Positions 36,714 through 46,295 of a stretch of 64,000 nucleotides of DNA are shown here, in pieces (within the stretch, counting starts at the first letter, position 1; each line of letters opens with the position of its first letter). Under the pieces are notes generated by a model. It worked only from the letters and a program-made list of their open reading frames with translations, was not told where the DNA came from and made no database searches. Made by a program: the position numbers and the translations under genes. Origin of the DNA: Akkermansia muciniphila (GTDB lineage Bacteria > Verrucomicrobiota > Verrucomicrobiia > Limisphaerales > UBA9464); contig CAMAUY010000002.1 in the NCBI GenBank assembly GCA_945861565.1, positions 48,806 to 112,805 of the forward strand. Reading direction: 5' to 3'.

Positions 36714-37475
36714 ATGTCTTGGGAAACACTTCGTCCGCAATGGGGACTCGTTCTGGGCTCGGGGCTGGGTGGGTTTGTCGAGCGAATAACGGTGACGGAC
36801 GTGGTGCCCTATGCCGGGATCGCGGGACTGCCGCAGTCGCGGGTGGAAGGACATGCGGGCGAGTTTGTATTCGGGATGCTGGGCGGCGTGCCGGTCGTCG
36901 CTGCGCGGGGGCGCGTACATCTTTACGAAGGGCGGACGGCCGCCGAGGTGACCGCACATGTGCGCTGGATGGCGGAGCGCGGAATCCGGCGCCTCGTGCT
37001 CACGAACGCCGCGGGCACATCCAACCCGGACTTCGAGCCCGGCGGCTGGATGATGCTCAGCGATCAGCTCAATCTCACCGGAACGACGCCGCTGCTCGGC
37101 GGACCCAACTTTCACGACATGAGTGAGGTGTATTCCAAGGCGCTGCGCACTCACTTTGCGACCACGGCGAAGGAACTCGACATCCGGCTCCACGAAGGCG
37201 TGTACGCCGGACAACTCGGCCCGCAATACGAGACGCCCGCGGAAGTCCGCATGTTGCGCACGCTCGGCGCCGATGCCGTGGGCATGAGCACGGTGCTGGA
37301 AGCCATCGCAGCGCGCGCGCTCGGCCTGGAGGTCGCCGGCTTTTCCTGCCTCACGAACTGGGCCGCCGGCTTTCACCCCGGATCGCTGGCGCACAGCGAA
37401 GTCATCGAGACGGGTCAGCGCGCCGCCGGAACGCTCGCGGCCCTGCTCGCACGAGCGATCCCGGCGGTGCGCTGA
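36714..37475 (+). CDS. Purine-nucleoside phosphorylase (class I trimeric type)
   Basis: 253 residues from the ATG at 36714. The phosphate loop GLVLGSGLGGF is at 11-21. VEGHAGEFVFG near 42, ARGRVHLYEGR near 63, LVLTNAAGTSNP near 96, GVYAGQLGPQYETPAE near 163 and GMSTVLEAIAAR near 189 match the family, and CLTNWAAGF supplies the base-contact Asn. It cleaves purine nucleosides with phosphate in salvage. The N-terminus is shorter than usual, about 15 residues before GSGLG; a frame opening at 36600 would lengthen it but the added part does not look related. It lies between two unrelated genes. Confidence 0.9.
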   Translation: MSWETLRPQWGLVLGSGLGGFVERITVTDVVPYAGIAGLPQSRVEGHAGEFVFGMLGGVPVVAARGRVHLYEGRTAAEVTAHVRWMAERGIRRLVLTNAAGTSNPDFEPGGWMMLSDQLNLTGTTPLLGGPNFHDMSEVYSKALRTHFATTAKELDIRLHEGVYAGQLGPQYETPAEVRMLRTLGADAVGMSTVLEAIAARALGLEVAGFSCLTNWAAGFHPGSLAHSEVIETGQRAAGTLAALLARAIPAVR

Positions 37476-37584
37476 TCCCGTGGTTGAGTTGCTGACGCAG
37501 CGCGGAATACTTGAAACCTTCGGTCAAGTTTGCGAGTTGTTTCACGGAGCCGAGCTAACACACCAAAACAAAAAGCTTCCCTGA

Positions 37585-38385
37585 ATGAATGCAATGCACG
37601 AAATCGACTACACCATCCACGGCAACGACTTGCAGTATGTTGAGGTGGAATTGGATCCCAACGAAGCCATGGTCGCCGAGGCCGGCGGCATGATGTACAT
37701 GGAGGATGGCATTGAAATGGAGACGATCTTTGGCGACGGATCGCAGCAATCCTCGGGGTTTCTTGGGAGCTTGATGGGGGCGGGAAAACGACTTCTGATC
37801 GGGGAATCCCTCTTCATGACCGTGTTCCAGAACCGGTCGGCGCAGAAGCGAAAGATGGCCTTTGGGGCTCCGTATCCCGGCAAAATCGTGCCGATTCATC
37901 TCAGCGAAGTGGGTGGTGAACTGATCGCCCAGAAGGATTCATTCCTCTGCGCCGCCAAGGGGGTCAGCGTCGGAATCGCCTTCAATAAGAAAATCGGGGC
38001 CGGATTGTTCGGCGGCGAGGGCTTCATCATGGAACGACTTCAAGGCGACGGCTGGGCGTTTGTCCACGCCGGCGGAACCCTCATGGCCCGGGAACTGGCC
38101 GCCGGTGAAACCCTGCGTATCGACACCGGTTGCATCGTTGCCTACACGAAAACCGTCGATTTCGACATTCAATACGTCGGAAAAATCAAATCCGCCCTGT
38201 TTGGGGGCGAAGGGCTGTTCTTCGCCACGCTCCGCGGACCCGGCCGGATCTGGCTTCAATCACTCCCGTTGAGCCGACTGGCCGATCGACTCCACTCCGC
38301 ATCACCGAAGGCCGGCGGCTCCAGCCGTGAGCAGGGATCCCTCCTCGGAGGACTGGGTAACATGTTGGGCGGCGACAACGACTGA
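37585..38385 (+). CDS. AIM24/TIGR00266 family protein
   Basis: 266 residues; a second ATG at 37594 is equally plausible. The family pattern is [30 protein letters not shown] at the N-terminus, then [34 protein letters not shown], and a repeat of the beta half with [26 protein letters not shown]. It ends in a Gly/Ser-rich tail ([14 protein letters not shown]). AIM24-like proteins form a double beta-sandwich; the bacterial role is unknown, with a suggested link to membrane or Trp-RNA-binding-like folds. It is a single gene upstream of the topoisomerase pair. Confidence 0.88.
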   Translation: MNAMHEIDYTIHGNDLQYVEVELDPNEAMVAEAGGMMYMEDGIEMETIFGDGSQQSSGFLGSLMGAGKRLLIGESLFMTVFQNRSAQKRKMAFGAPYPGKIVPIHLSEVGGELIAQKDSFLCAAKGVSVGIAFNKKIGAGLFGGEGFIMERLQGDGWAFVHAGGTLMARELAAGETLRIDTGCIVAYTKTVDFDIQYVGKIKSALFGGEGLFFATLRGPGRIWLQSLPLSRLADRLHSASPKAGGSSREQGSLLGGLGNMLGGDND

Positions 38386-38472
38386 CCCACACCTTGCGAA
38401 TAACTTTCCGATCGCCTCCTTTACTCATTTGTTTCCTGCCCCGGCTTTCTCCATTGTCCCGGCCGGTCAATA

Positions 38473-40314
38473 ATGGCTGAAGACATGGCTGACGAAAAAA
38501 AGCACACCTACGACGAAAGCAAGATAAAGACCTTGTCGTCGATCGAACACATCCGGCTGCGGACCGGAATGTACATCGGTCGAATCGGGGACGGCACCCA
38601 TCCCGACGACGGATGTTACATCCTGCTGAAGGAGGTCATCGACAACTCGATTGACGAATTCATCATGGGCCACGGCCGCGAAATCCAGATCGCCGTGGAC
38701 CGCGGTGTCGTGTCCGTCCGAGATTTTGGGCGGGGAATCCCCCTGGGCAAAGTCATCGAGTGTGTGTCCCAGATCAACACGGGAGCCAAGTACAATGACG
38801 ACGTTTTCCAGTTTAGCGTCGGATTGAACGGCGTTGGGACGAAGGCGGTGAATGCGCTCTCCAAGGACTTCACGGTGCGCAGCCACCGTGAGGGGGATTT
38901 CGTCGAAGCCCAATTCAAACAGGGCAAATTAAAGAAGGACCTGCAGGGAAAGACGACCGAACCCAACGGCACGTTCATCCGCTTCGAGCCCGACCCGGTG
39001 ATTTTCAAGGGGGCGATTTTCAAACCGGAATTCATCGAACGTCGCCTCCGGCACTACAGTTACTTGAATGCTGGATTGAAGCTGCAGTTTAACGGTCAGA
39101 CCTTCCAGTCCCGGCATGGGCTGCTCGATCTGGTGATGGAAGACCTCCAGTCGGATCACGCTGAACCCATCTACACGCCCCTGCATTACACCGGCAAGAC
39201 GCTCGAGTTTTGCTTTACCCATACCAACAGCCGATACGGGGAATCCTTCTTTTCCTTCGTCAATGGCCAGTATACCAGCGACGGTGGCACCCACCTGAGT
39301 GCCTTCCGGGAGGGATTGCTGAAGGCCGTGAACGAGTACTCAAAATCCGGCTACGACGGCGACGACGTCCGCGAATGCATGGTCGGGGCGGTGGCCATCC
39401 GACTCAAAGATCCGGTGTTCGAATCCCAAACCAAGAACAAATTAGGTAACACCGAGATCCGGACCGATCTGGTCAATCGCGTTCGCGAAGAATTACTGCA
39501 CTTCTTCAACCGTAATAAGGCGGTCGCCGATATGATCCTCGCCAAGGTCGAGGACACCCGGCAGTTGCGGAAGGAATTGCAGGAGGTCAAGAAACTTGCC
39601 CGGGAACGCTCGAAAGCAATTACGCTGCGCATCCCGCAATTGAAGGACTGCAAGATCCATCTCGACAAGGCCAAGGGTAAAGGCCGCGGGTCGATGGTTT
39701 TTCTGACCGAAGGGCAATCCGCCGCCGGCTCCATTGTCAGCTGCCGCGACGTTAGCACCCAGGCGATCTTTGTGCTCAAGGGCAAACCTCTCAATGTTTG
39801 GGATCTGAAGCGCGACATCGTCTACAAAAATGACGAGATGTATAATTTGATGCGAGCGCTCGATATCGAGGACAACGCGGAAAATCTGCGCTACGACCGA
39901 GTGATCCTGGCTACCGATGCGGATGTCGACGGTCTGCACATCCGGAACCTGCTGATTACTTATTTTTTGAAATTCTTCGAGCAAGTCGTCCAGGAAGGGC
40001 ACCTGTTCGTTCTCGAAACACCCCTCTTCCGAGTACGAACGAAGGAGCAGACACTCTATTGTTACTCCGAGGTGGAACGCGACCAGGCCGCGGCCAAGCT
40101 GGGAAAAAGCGCTGAGATCACCCGCTTCAAAGGGCTCGGAGAAATTTCTCCGGCTGAATTCAAACAGTTTATCGGACCGAAGATGCGCCTCAACCAGGTG
40201 GAACATGCGCCCCGCGGCGATGTCGCCCAGATTCTCGGCTTTTACATGGGAAAAAACACCCCGGATCGCAAGGACTATATCATGGAAAACCTGGTCGTTC
40301 CCGTGGAAGAGTGA
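38473..40314 (+). CDS. parE: Type IIA DNA topoisomerase B subunit (ParE/GyrB-like)
   Basis: 613 residues, shorter than GyrB and typical of the topoisomerase IV-type subunit. The GHKL ATPase is shown by HIRLRTGMYIGRIGDG near 26, VIDNSIDEFIMGHG near 55 and GLNGVGTKAVNALS near 117. The QTKNKLG motif is near 318. The TOPRIM domain contains FLTEGQSAAGSIVS and ATDADVDGLHIRNLL, with ITRFKGLGEISPAEF at the end. With the A subunit encoded 94 bases downstream it decatenates or relaxes DNA. The gyrase/topo IV assignment cannot be made firmly from sequence reading. Confidence 0.93.
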   Translation: MAEDMADEKKHTYDESKIKTLSSIEHIRLRTGMYIGRIGDGTHPDDGCYILLKEVIDNSIDEFIMGHGREIQIAVDRGVVSVRDFGRGIPLGKVIECVSQINTGAKYNDDVFQFSVGLNGVGTKAVNALSKDFTVRSHREGDFVEAQFKQGKLKKDLQGKTTEPNGTFIRFEPDPVIFKGAIFKPEFIERRLRHYSYLNAGLKLQFNGQTFQSRHGLLDLVMEDLQSDHAEPIYTPLHYTGKTLEFCFTHTNSRYGESFFSFVNGQYTSDGGTHLSAFREGLLKAVNEYSKSGYDGDDVRECMVGAVAIRLKDPVFESQTKNKLGNTEIRTDLVNRVREELLHFFNRNKAVADMILAKVEDTRQLRKELQEVKKLARERSKAITLRIPQLKDCKIHLDKAKGKGRGSMVFLTEGQSAAGSIVSCRDVSTQAIFVLKGKPLNVWDLKRDIVYKNDEMYNLMRALDIEDNAENLRYDRVILATDADVDGLHIRNLLITYFLKFFEQVVQEGHLFVLETPLFRVRTKEQTLYCYSEVERDQAAAKLGKSAEITRFKGLGEISPAEFKQFIGPKMRLNQVEHAPRGDVAQILGFYMGKNTPDRKDYIMENLVVPVEE

Positions 40315-40407
40315 TCGACGCTCCCGACTCTTTTTCATCGCCACCCGCCAACCCCCAGACCGCCGCGCAATCCCGTTTCCCCGCTCAACCGCTTTTGCAC
40401 TCCGCAC

Positions 40408-42558
40408 ATGCCCTCCAAACGAAAACCCGGCGGCGACCAGCCGGAATTGCCGATCGACGGACCGGTCAAACCCTCGTCACAAGCCCCGGGCGCTCCCATC
40501 GGAACCGCCGTGCCCCCGGCCGCCGACCCTTTGCCATCGGCTACCTCCGCTCCCGAAACACACGTGGAAGCCGAAGCCATCGGAGCGGTCGTTCCTCGCT
40601 CATTCTCGCCGTCCAAAATCGAACATCCACTGCACGGGCGGGTCGACACGAACTTCATGCAGTACGCGTCCTACGTCATCCGGGACCGCGCCATTCCGCA
40701 CATGGTGGACGGACTGAAGCCCGTGCAGAGGCGAATTCTCTGGTCGTTACACGAAAAAGATGACGGGCGGTTTATCAAGGTTGCCACCATCTCCGGACAT
40801 TGCGCCCAGTATCATCCGCACGGCGAGGCGGCGATCTCCGATGCCCTGGTCGTCCTGACCAACAAGCGCTACCTGATCGAAGGACAGGGGAATTTTGGCA
40901 ATGTCTTCACCGGCGATCCCGCTGCGGCTGCCCGTTATATCGAGTGCCGGCTCACGCCCCTCGCCCGGGAACATCTCTTCAATGATTCCCTGACCGAGCT
41001 CGTCGCAAGCTATGACGGTCGGAACAAGGAACCGGTCACTCTGCCCAGCCGGCTGCCACTCCTCCTGATGCTCGGTACGGAAGGCATCGCCGTCGGCATG
41101 GCCTGCAAAATCCTGCCCCATAACTTTCCGGAACTTATCGCCGCGCAGATTGCCATCCTGCAAAAGCAGCCCTTTAAATGTCTTCCGGATTTTCCGACCG
41201 GCGGTCTGATGGACGCCCGGGATTACCAGGATGGACGCGGAACCGTGAAAGTCCGCGCCCGGATCCGATCGAAGGACGATTCCACCGTCGTCATTCACGA
41301 GATCCCGCCGATGACCACCACGGATTCACTCATCACCTCGATTGAGGACGCGGTGCGCAAGGGCAAGATCAAGATCAAATCCATCAACGATTTCACGGCC
41401 GAGGGGGTGGAGATCGAGATCAAGACCCCGGCTGGAATCAGCGCGGACCAGCTGATTGACGCCCTCTACGCATTCACCGACTGCGAGATCTCCATTTCCA
41501 GCCGGATCATCGTCATCCGTGAAAACCGTCCGTTGGAAACCACGGTTTCGGAGGTGTTGCGGGCGAATACCGAACAGCTGTTGGAACTGCTCCGGCGCGA
41601 ACTCGAGCTCAAGCAGCAGCAGCTCGAGGGCGAACTCCATTTCCGTACGCTCGAACGTATCTTCATCGAAGAACGTATCTATAAGAAGATCGAGCAGTGC
41701 AAGACCAACGAGGCGGTCCTTGCCGCCGTGGTCGACGGGTTCAAGCCATTCCGAAAACAACTGTTGCGGGATCTGAGCGACCCCGACGTGGAACGTTTGC
41801 TCCAGGTGCGGATCCGGCGGATTTCGCTTTTTGACATCGAAAAGCACCGGGCCGAGATGGAGAAGTTGCAGACCGAACTCGGCGAGACCTCGAAACATCT
41901 TAAAAACGTCACCCGCTACGCAATCGCCCATCTCGAGGCCTTGTTGGCAAAATACCGGCCGGTGTATCCCCGCTTGACCCGCTCGAGTCGGCACGAGGAA
42001 ATCGATGCCAAGGAGGTGGCCTTCAAAGCCTTCAAAGTCGCCTACGACCGGGAGACCGGCTATGTAGGTCACAAGGTGTCTGGCGAAGAATTCCGACTAG
42101 ACTGCACGAAATTTGACAAGCTGCTGCTCGTCTTTAAGGACGGCCACTATAAGGTGGTCGAATTGGCGGAAAAGCTATTCATCGGCCCCGATCTTTTTTA
42201 CTGCGGGCTGCCAGACCGGGACCAAGTATTTACCTGCGCCTATACGGATCGTGAAGCGAGCAATCTCAAGCGGTTCACTTTCGGCGGAACCATTCTGAAT
42301 AAAGAGTATTTTTGCATCCCTCCCAAATCGCGAATTCTCTTTTTTGAACAAGGCACTCCGGCACAACTTTATATCCGATTCAAACCGGCCCCGCATCAAA
42401 AAGTGTCCCAGCAAATATGCTCGCCGGCCGACATTGACGTGAAAGGCCCCAAAACCATCGGGCGACAGATTTCGATTAAGGACATCAACTCGATCACGAG
42501 CAAACCCACCCGCGGCTGGGATCCGGAAGCAACAACGACAAAGTTGGTATTGGCGTGA
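40408..42558 (+). CDS. parC: Type IIA DNA topoisomerase A subunit (ParC/GyrA-like)
   Basis: 716 residues. A Pro/Ala-rich N-terminal extension of about 75 residues precedes the core NFMQYASYVIRDRAIPHMVDGLKPVQRRIL. The catalytic Tyr is in AAARYIECRLTP (near 177), the region after it is intact (LPLLLMLGTEGIAVGMACKILPHNF), and a coiled-coil segment (LRRELELKQQQLEGELHF) follows near 400. There is a short C-terminal part without clear GyrA-box beta-propeller repeats, which favours a topo IV-like role. It cuts and rejoins DNA with the B subunit encoded just upstream. Confidence 0.93.
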   Translation: MPSKRKPGGDQPELPIDGPVKPSSQAPGAPIGTAVPPAADPLPSATSAPETHVEAEAIGAVVPRSFSPSKIEHPLHGRVDTNFMQYASYVIRDRAIPHMVDGLKPVQRRILWSLHEKDDGRFIKVATISGHCAQYHPHGEAAISDALVVLTNKRYLIEGQGNFGNVFTGDPAAAARYIECRLTPLAREHLFNDSLTELVASYDGRNKEPVTLPSRLPLLLMLGTEGIAVGMACKILPHNFPELIAAQIAILQKQPFKCLPDFPTGGLMDARDYQDGRGTVKVRARIRSKDDSTVVIHEIPPMTTTDSLITSIEDAVRKGKIKIKSINDFTAEGVEIEIKTPAGISADQLIDALYAFTDCEISISSRIIVIRENRPLETTVSEVLRANTEQLLELLRRELELKQQQLEGELHFRTLERIFIEERIYKKIEQCKTNEAVLAAVVDGFKPFRKQLLRDLSDPDVERLLQVRIRRISLFDIEKHRAEMEKLQTELGETSKHLKNVTRYAIAHLEALLAKYRPVYPRLTRSSRHEEIDAKEVAFKAFKVAYDRETGYVGHKVSGEEFRLDCTKFDKLLLVFKDGHYKVVELAEKLFIGPDLFYCGLPDRDQVFTCAYTDREASNLKRFTFGGTILNKEYFCIPPKSRILFFEQGTPAQLYIRFKPAPHQKVSQQICSPADIDVKGPKTIGRQISIKDINSITSKPTRGWDPEATTTKLVLA

Positions 42559-42841
42559 TCATGGAGAGGGAACACCTCCAATCATTGGACATGAATTATC
42601 ACACTTTCGAAAGTGGAACCACGTACCTCGGCGTCGAGCGGAGGTTGGGCTCTGGTCGCACCGTTGTTCTGGGCAAGCTGACCGGTGTAATGTTGTTAAC
42701 ATTCAGCCACGCTTTGGCATGGATTGCATCGAGATTTGTTGGAGAGAGGCTTTATGAGAATGGCACGGATCAAAATCGAAGGGGCTACTGAGCCTTTTGG
42801 TGGAAACGAATTGGGCAAAAGATAGCAAGCCTGTCACATTA

Positions 42842-43822
42842 TCATGGCGTGGATTTCAAAATAGCTTCCGCGGCGGCCCAGCCCGAGAGGGCCGCACCCT
42901 CAACCTTTGGTCCGGCAAAGGCATCGCCGGCCAGCACCAGCATGGGAGACTGACTCGCGGTCACGCAGGCTTGCTCATGCACCCGCATCGGCTTGCTGTA
43001 ACGCCACCCATGGACTTGAAAGGTCTTGATGCCCGCACCCAGCCATTCCGCCGCTGCTTCCAACAGAACCCGACCACTCGCCTGGCGGTCACCATCCCAA
43101 TGCTCCAGACTAAAGGCGTGAGTGGCGTGGATCGTGACGGCTGGCGCTGCCGAAATGCCCTTCAACTGATTGTCTGCGATCCAGGCGATCGGTCCATCGG
43201 CGGGCGCGACCCCGCCGGGCGGTGGCAGGCGCGATGGCCGTTCGAGCACGGCCATGACCGCGAGACAACGCTCGTAATCAATGGCGGCAAGCCGTGCGCG
43301 AATCTCGGGCGGAAGCACAAATCCCCCCGCTGCTATCAGCACCAGCGATTGCGGCACGGGTGGAGTCAGCACGACGGCGCTCGCCGAGTAAACCTCGCCC
43401 GTGTTGGTTTCCGCCCGCCATTGATTCTGCAGACAATGTAGCGCAACAACCTGCTGCTCCAAGCGGACCTCGAGGCCGTGAGCGAGATGTTTCGCCACGG
43501 AGTTCATGCTGGGTTTTCCCCGCCAACGCGGATGACCGTCTGCGTGGTCCACAAAGCCGCGACACCATTCCGCGACGACTCCCCTCTGCCGCCAATCTTC
43601 CAACGCCGCCACGAATCGCGGCTCGCGGGTCGTGATGAATTGCGCCCCATGATCGAAGCTGGCTTCGCCAATGCGTCGGCTTGCCAGGCGGCCACCCACG
43701 CCGCGGCCTTTGTCGAGAATGCGCACGCAGCGACCGGCGCGCTGCAATTCCGCCGCTGCCGTCAACCCAGCCATTCCTGCGCCGATGATTAACACGTCTG
43801 TATTCCGTTCCGATGATTCCAT
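42842..43822 (-). CDS. FAD-dependent amine oxidase/renalase-like oxidoreductase
   Basis: 326 residues from the ATG at 43822, directly before the dinucleotide-binding motif DVLIIGAGMAGLTAAAELQRAG (residues 9-30). The second flavin-binding motif KGRGVGGRLASRRIGEASFDHGAQFIT follows at once, as in renalase-like proteins. The C-terminal LVLAGDAFAGPKVEGAALSGWAAAEAIL closes the FAD site. The substrate is unknown; relatives oxidise reduced nicotinamide isomers or amines. It is monocistronic and divergent from the YqjF-type gene. Confidence 0.9.
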   Translation of the reverse strand: MESSERNTDVLIIGAGMAGLTAAAELQRAGRCVRILDKGRGVGGRLASRRIGEASFDHGAQFITTREPRFVAALEDWRQRGVVAEWCRGFVDHADGHPRWRGKPSMNSVAKHLAHGLEVRLEQQVVALHCLQNQWRAETNTGEVYSASAVVLTPPVPQSLVLIAAGGFVLPPEIRARLAAIDYERCLAVMAVLERPSRLPPPGGVAPADGPIAWIADNQLKGISAAPAVTIHATHAFSLEHWDGDRQASGRVLLEAAAEWLGAGIKTFQVHGWRYSKPMRVHEQACVTASQSPMLVLAGDAFAGPKVEGAALSGWAAAEAILKSTP

Positions 43823-43933
43823 GCCTGAGACCATGCTTGATGCAAATCGCATGCGATGCAACTCAAGGCCGGAGCTTGCACCGTGTCTTGATCAATTGTT
43901 CGCTCCAGCCATCTGAGCTAAAGTCCTTGCTGC

Positions 43934-44713
43934 ATGACATCCTCTGCAACCAATCCGCACATTCCCGACGTGGCGATGCGGCTGGCGGCGCGGGCGCGAT
44001 CGATTGGGAAGCCGGTGATGTATCAGGAGTGGCGCGATCTGCTTTTCCTGCACTGGGAATATCCCGTAGCTGCGATTCAGGCGACGCTGGCGGACGGATT
44101 GTTCGTGGATACTTTCGGCGGCAAGGCTTATCTGGGCATCGTCCCTTTCTTTATGCGGAACATCCGACCGCGCCTCCTGCCCGCCGTGCCTGGCATCTCG
44201 AACTTCATGGAAATGAACCTGCGCACGTACGTTCATGACCGGGCGGGCGTGCCGGGCGTCTGGTTCTTCTCCCTGGATGCGAATCAATGGCTGGCGGTAA
44301 AGATTGCGCGCCGCTTTTTCCATCTGCCTTATGAACACGCGGAGATGAACTCAAGCCGCACGCCGGAAGGCCGCATCCGCTACGAATCTCTGCGCAGTGG
44401 CAAAAGGGCAAACGGCACGAGTTGTCGATTCGAATACGCTCCTGGTGGGGAGCTGCCCCAGCCCTCGCCCCACTCGCTGGAGTTCTTTCTCGTCGAACGC
44501 TACCGCCTTTATTCCAGCGCGCCCGACGGGCTCCGGCGCGGCGCGGTTTTCCATCCGCCGTATCCGCTCTGCCGCGCCGAGGTGACGGCGTGGGACGAAC
44601 ACTTGCTGACACTCGACGGTTTCGCGCCCACGGGGCGTCCACCCGACCACGTCATCATGTCGCGCGGAGTGGACGTGGCCATTTTCCCGCTGGAGCGTTT
44701 GGGAACGGTGTAG
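43934..44713 (+). CDS. YqjF/DUF2071 family protein
   Basis: 259 residues. The family elements are QEWRDLLFLHWEYPVAAIQATLADGLFVDTFGGKAYLGIVPFFM near 30-75, VPGISNFMEMNLRTYVHDRAGVPGVWFFSLDAN near 88-120 and FFLVERYRLYSS near 190. DUF2071 proteins have no established activity. It is a single gene between the renalase-like gene and a repeat-containing gap. Confidence 0.85.
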   Translation: MTSSATNPHIPDVAMRLAARARSIGKPVMYQEWRDLLFLHWEYPVAAIQATLADGLFVDTFGGKAYLGIVPFFMRNIRPRLLPAVPGISNFMEMNLRTYVHDRAGVPGVWFFSLDANQWLAVKIARRFFHLPYEHAEMNSSRTPEGRIRYESLRSGKRANGTSCRFEYAPGGELPQPSPHSLEFFLVERYRLYSSAPDGLRRGAVFHPPYPLCRAEVTAWDEHLLTLDGFAPTGRPPDHVIMSRGVDVAIFPLERLGTV

Positions 44714-44895
44714 CCTTCACGCGACGATATGGAACTGGGCAGTCTCAAGGCGGAGTACCGCTCAAGCCCTTCGGGTTCTAAGTCCGGTCCGTATTTCAAA
44801 CATCAGGTCTGGATTGACGATGCCAATTTGAGTCCCTCGCACAGACCTTCGTCCAACGGACCGTCGAGCATACAAGGACAATGAACCGGAGTTGG

Positions 44896-44998
44896 AACCG
44901 CGGATGAACGCTGATAAGCGCTGATTCCGGGCACTCACTCAGAAAGTGAGCGGCAACGGCTTCCTCTTATCCGCGTCAATCCGTGTCAATCCGCGGTT
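44896..44998. repeat. Intergenic inverted-repeat element
   Basis: AACCGCGGAT (44896-44905) is mirrored by ATCCGCGGTT (44989-44998). Inside lie GCTGATAAGCGCTGATT and the near-repeat ATCCGCGTCA / ATCCGTGTCA. It occupies the 409-base gap before the AAA/DUF4143 gene; the rest of the gap (44714-44895, 44999-45122) holds nothing I recognise. I recall similar 'CGCGGAT..ATCCGCG' stretches as scattered intergenic repeats in environmental genomes. Confidence 0.6.
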
Positions 44999-45122
44999 CT
45001 TCCCCCCGGCACTTTGCGTTTCGACTCGCAAAAGTGCCAGGTTGAATGGGTCACTTTTTCAAGCAGGACTTCTTCGCGAGTGGGATTCATGGACTGATAG
45101 TTTTGTATTGTTCGCCATCATT

Positions 45123-46295
45123 ATGACCGTCAATCTGCTGACGATGATTGCGCGGCGTTATCCGATTCCAGATCATTCGTTCTTCCTGTTTGGCCCGCGA
45201 GGCACGGGCAAGACTACCTGGCTGCGGCAGGCGTTGCCGGACGCGCTTTGGTTCGATCTGCTCCGCACGCACACCTTGCTCGCATTGACGCGGCAGCCGG
45301 AATCTTTCCGCCAGCAGGTCGAGGTGCGTCCGCGCGGAAGCTGGGTGGTGGTGGACGAGGTGCAACGCCTGCCCGCCGTGTTGAACGAGGTCCATGCGCT
45401 CATTGCGGAAACCGGGCGCAGGTATCGTTTCGCCCTGAGTGGGTCGAGCGCACGCAAGTTGAAGCGGCTCGACGTAAACCTCCTGGCTGGCCGCGCCATC
45501 AATCGCCAGTTTTTCCCGCTCACCGCCGCCGAGTTGGACTTCGACCTTGACCTCGACCGCGTGCTGCGTTTCGGGTTGCTGCCGCAGATTCACGCCGAGC
45601 CGGTGCACGCGCTTGACGTGTTAGACGCTTACGTGTCGAACTATATTCGGGAGGAAATCCAGCAGGAGGCGTTGGTGCGGAGTCTGGATTCCTTCGCGCG
45701 ATTCCTCGAAGTAGCCGTGCTCATGAATGGCCAAGTCGTTAATGTCGCTGGCCTCGCCCGCGATGCGGCCGTCGCGCGGCCCACGGTGCAGGGCTACTTC
45801 GAGGTACTGGTGGACACGCTCATCGGCTTCTGGTTACCCGCCTGGCAACGCCGGGCGAAGGTCAAGGAGGTGGCAAGCCCGAAATTTTACCTTTTTGATC
45901 CCGGAGTGGCGCGCGCCCTCGCCGGTCGAGCGCGCGAGCCGCTCGAAGGGATGGAGCGCGGCTTTCTGCTGGAGACTTGGGTGCTGCACGAGTTGCGTGC
46001 CGCGATGGCGTTTCACAACGCCGGTGGCCAGCTTCACTATTGGCGCACGCCCCACGGTAGCGAAGTGGATTTCATCTGGACGCGGGCCAAACGCGCCGTG
46101 GGCATCGAGGTCAAGGCATCGGAACGCTGGCGATCTGAGTTTGGTGCTCCGTTGAAAGGTTTGCTGGCTGAGGGCATCGTGCAGACCGGCTTCGGCGTTT
46201 ACACCGGTGCGGTGGAACTTAAAGACGGCCCACTGCGCGTGCTGCCACTGCCGCTCTTCTTTAAATTGCTGACCAAAGGCGATTTGTTTTCGTGA
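45123..46295 (+). CDS. AAA ATPase with DUF4143 domain
   Basis: 390 residues from the ATG at 45123; a Met 7 codons later is possible, and upstream in-frame sequence lies in the repeat element. Walker A FLFGPRGTGKTTWLRQ is near 20-36, Walker B SWVVVDEVQRLP near 77, and LSGSSARKLKR (sensor) near 110. The C-terminal DUF4143 part has ETWVLHELRAAM and YWRTPHGSEVDFIWTRAKRAVGIEVKAS, whose E-V-D...E-x-K pattern resembles a nuclease-like PD-(D/E)XK fold. Members are frequent in genomic islands and have no firm function. It lies at the border of the decayed accessory stretch. Confidence 0.9.
   Translation: MTVNLLTMIARRYPIPDHSFFLFGPRGTGKTTWLRQALPDALWFDLLRTHTLLALTRQPESFRQQVEVRPRGSWVVVDEVQRLPAVLNEVHALIAETGRRYRFALSGSSARKLKRLDVNLLAGRAINRQFFPLTAAELDFDLDLDRVLRFGLLPQIHAEPVHALDVLDAYVSNYIREEIQQEALVRSLDSFARFLEVAVLMNGQVVNVAGLARDAAVARPTVQGYFEVLVDTLIGFWLPAWQRRAKVKEVASPKFYLFDPGVARALAGRAREPLEGMERGFLLETWVLHELRAAMAFHNAGGQLHYWRTPHGSEVDFIWTRAKRAVGIEVKASERWRSEFGAPLKGLLAEGIVQTGFGVYTGAVELKDGPLRVLPLPLFFKLLTKGDLFS

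Noticed and set aside
42555..42791. Possible small gene after the topoisomerase A gene
   Set aside because: No recognisable family, no good ribosome-binding site, and composition like non-coding sequence.
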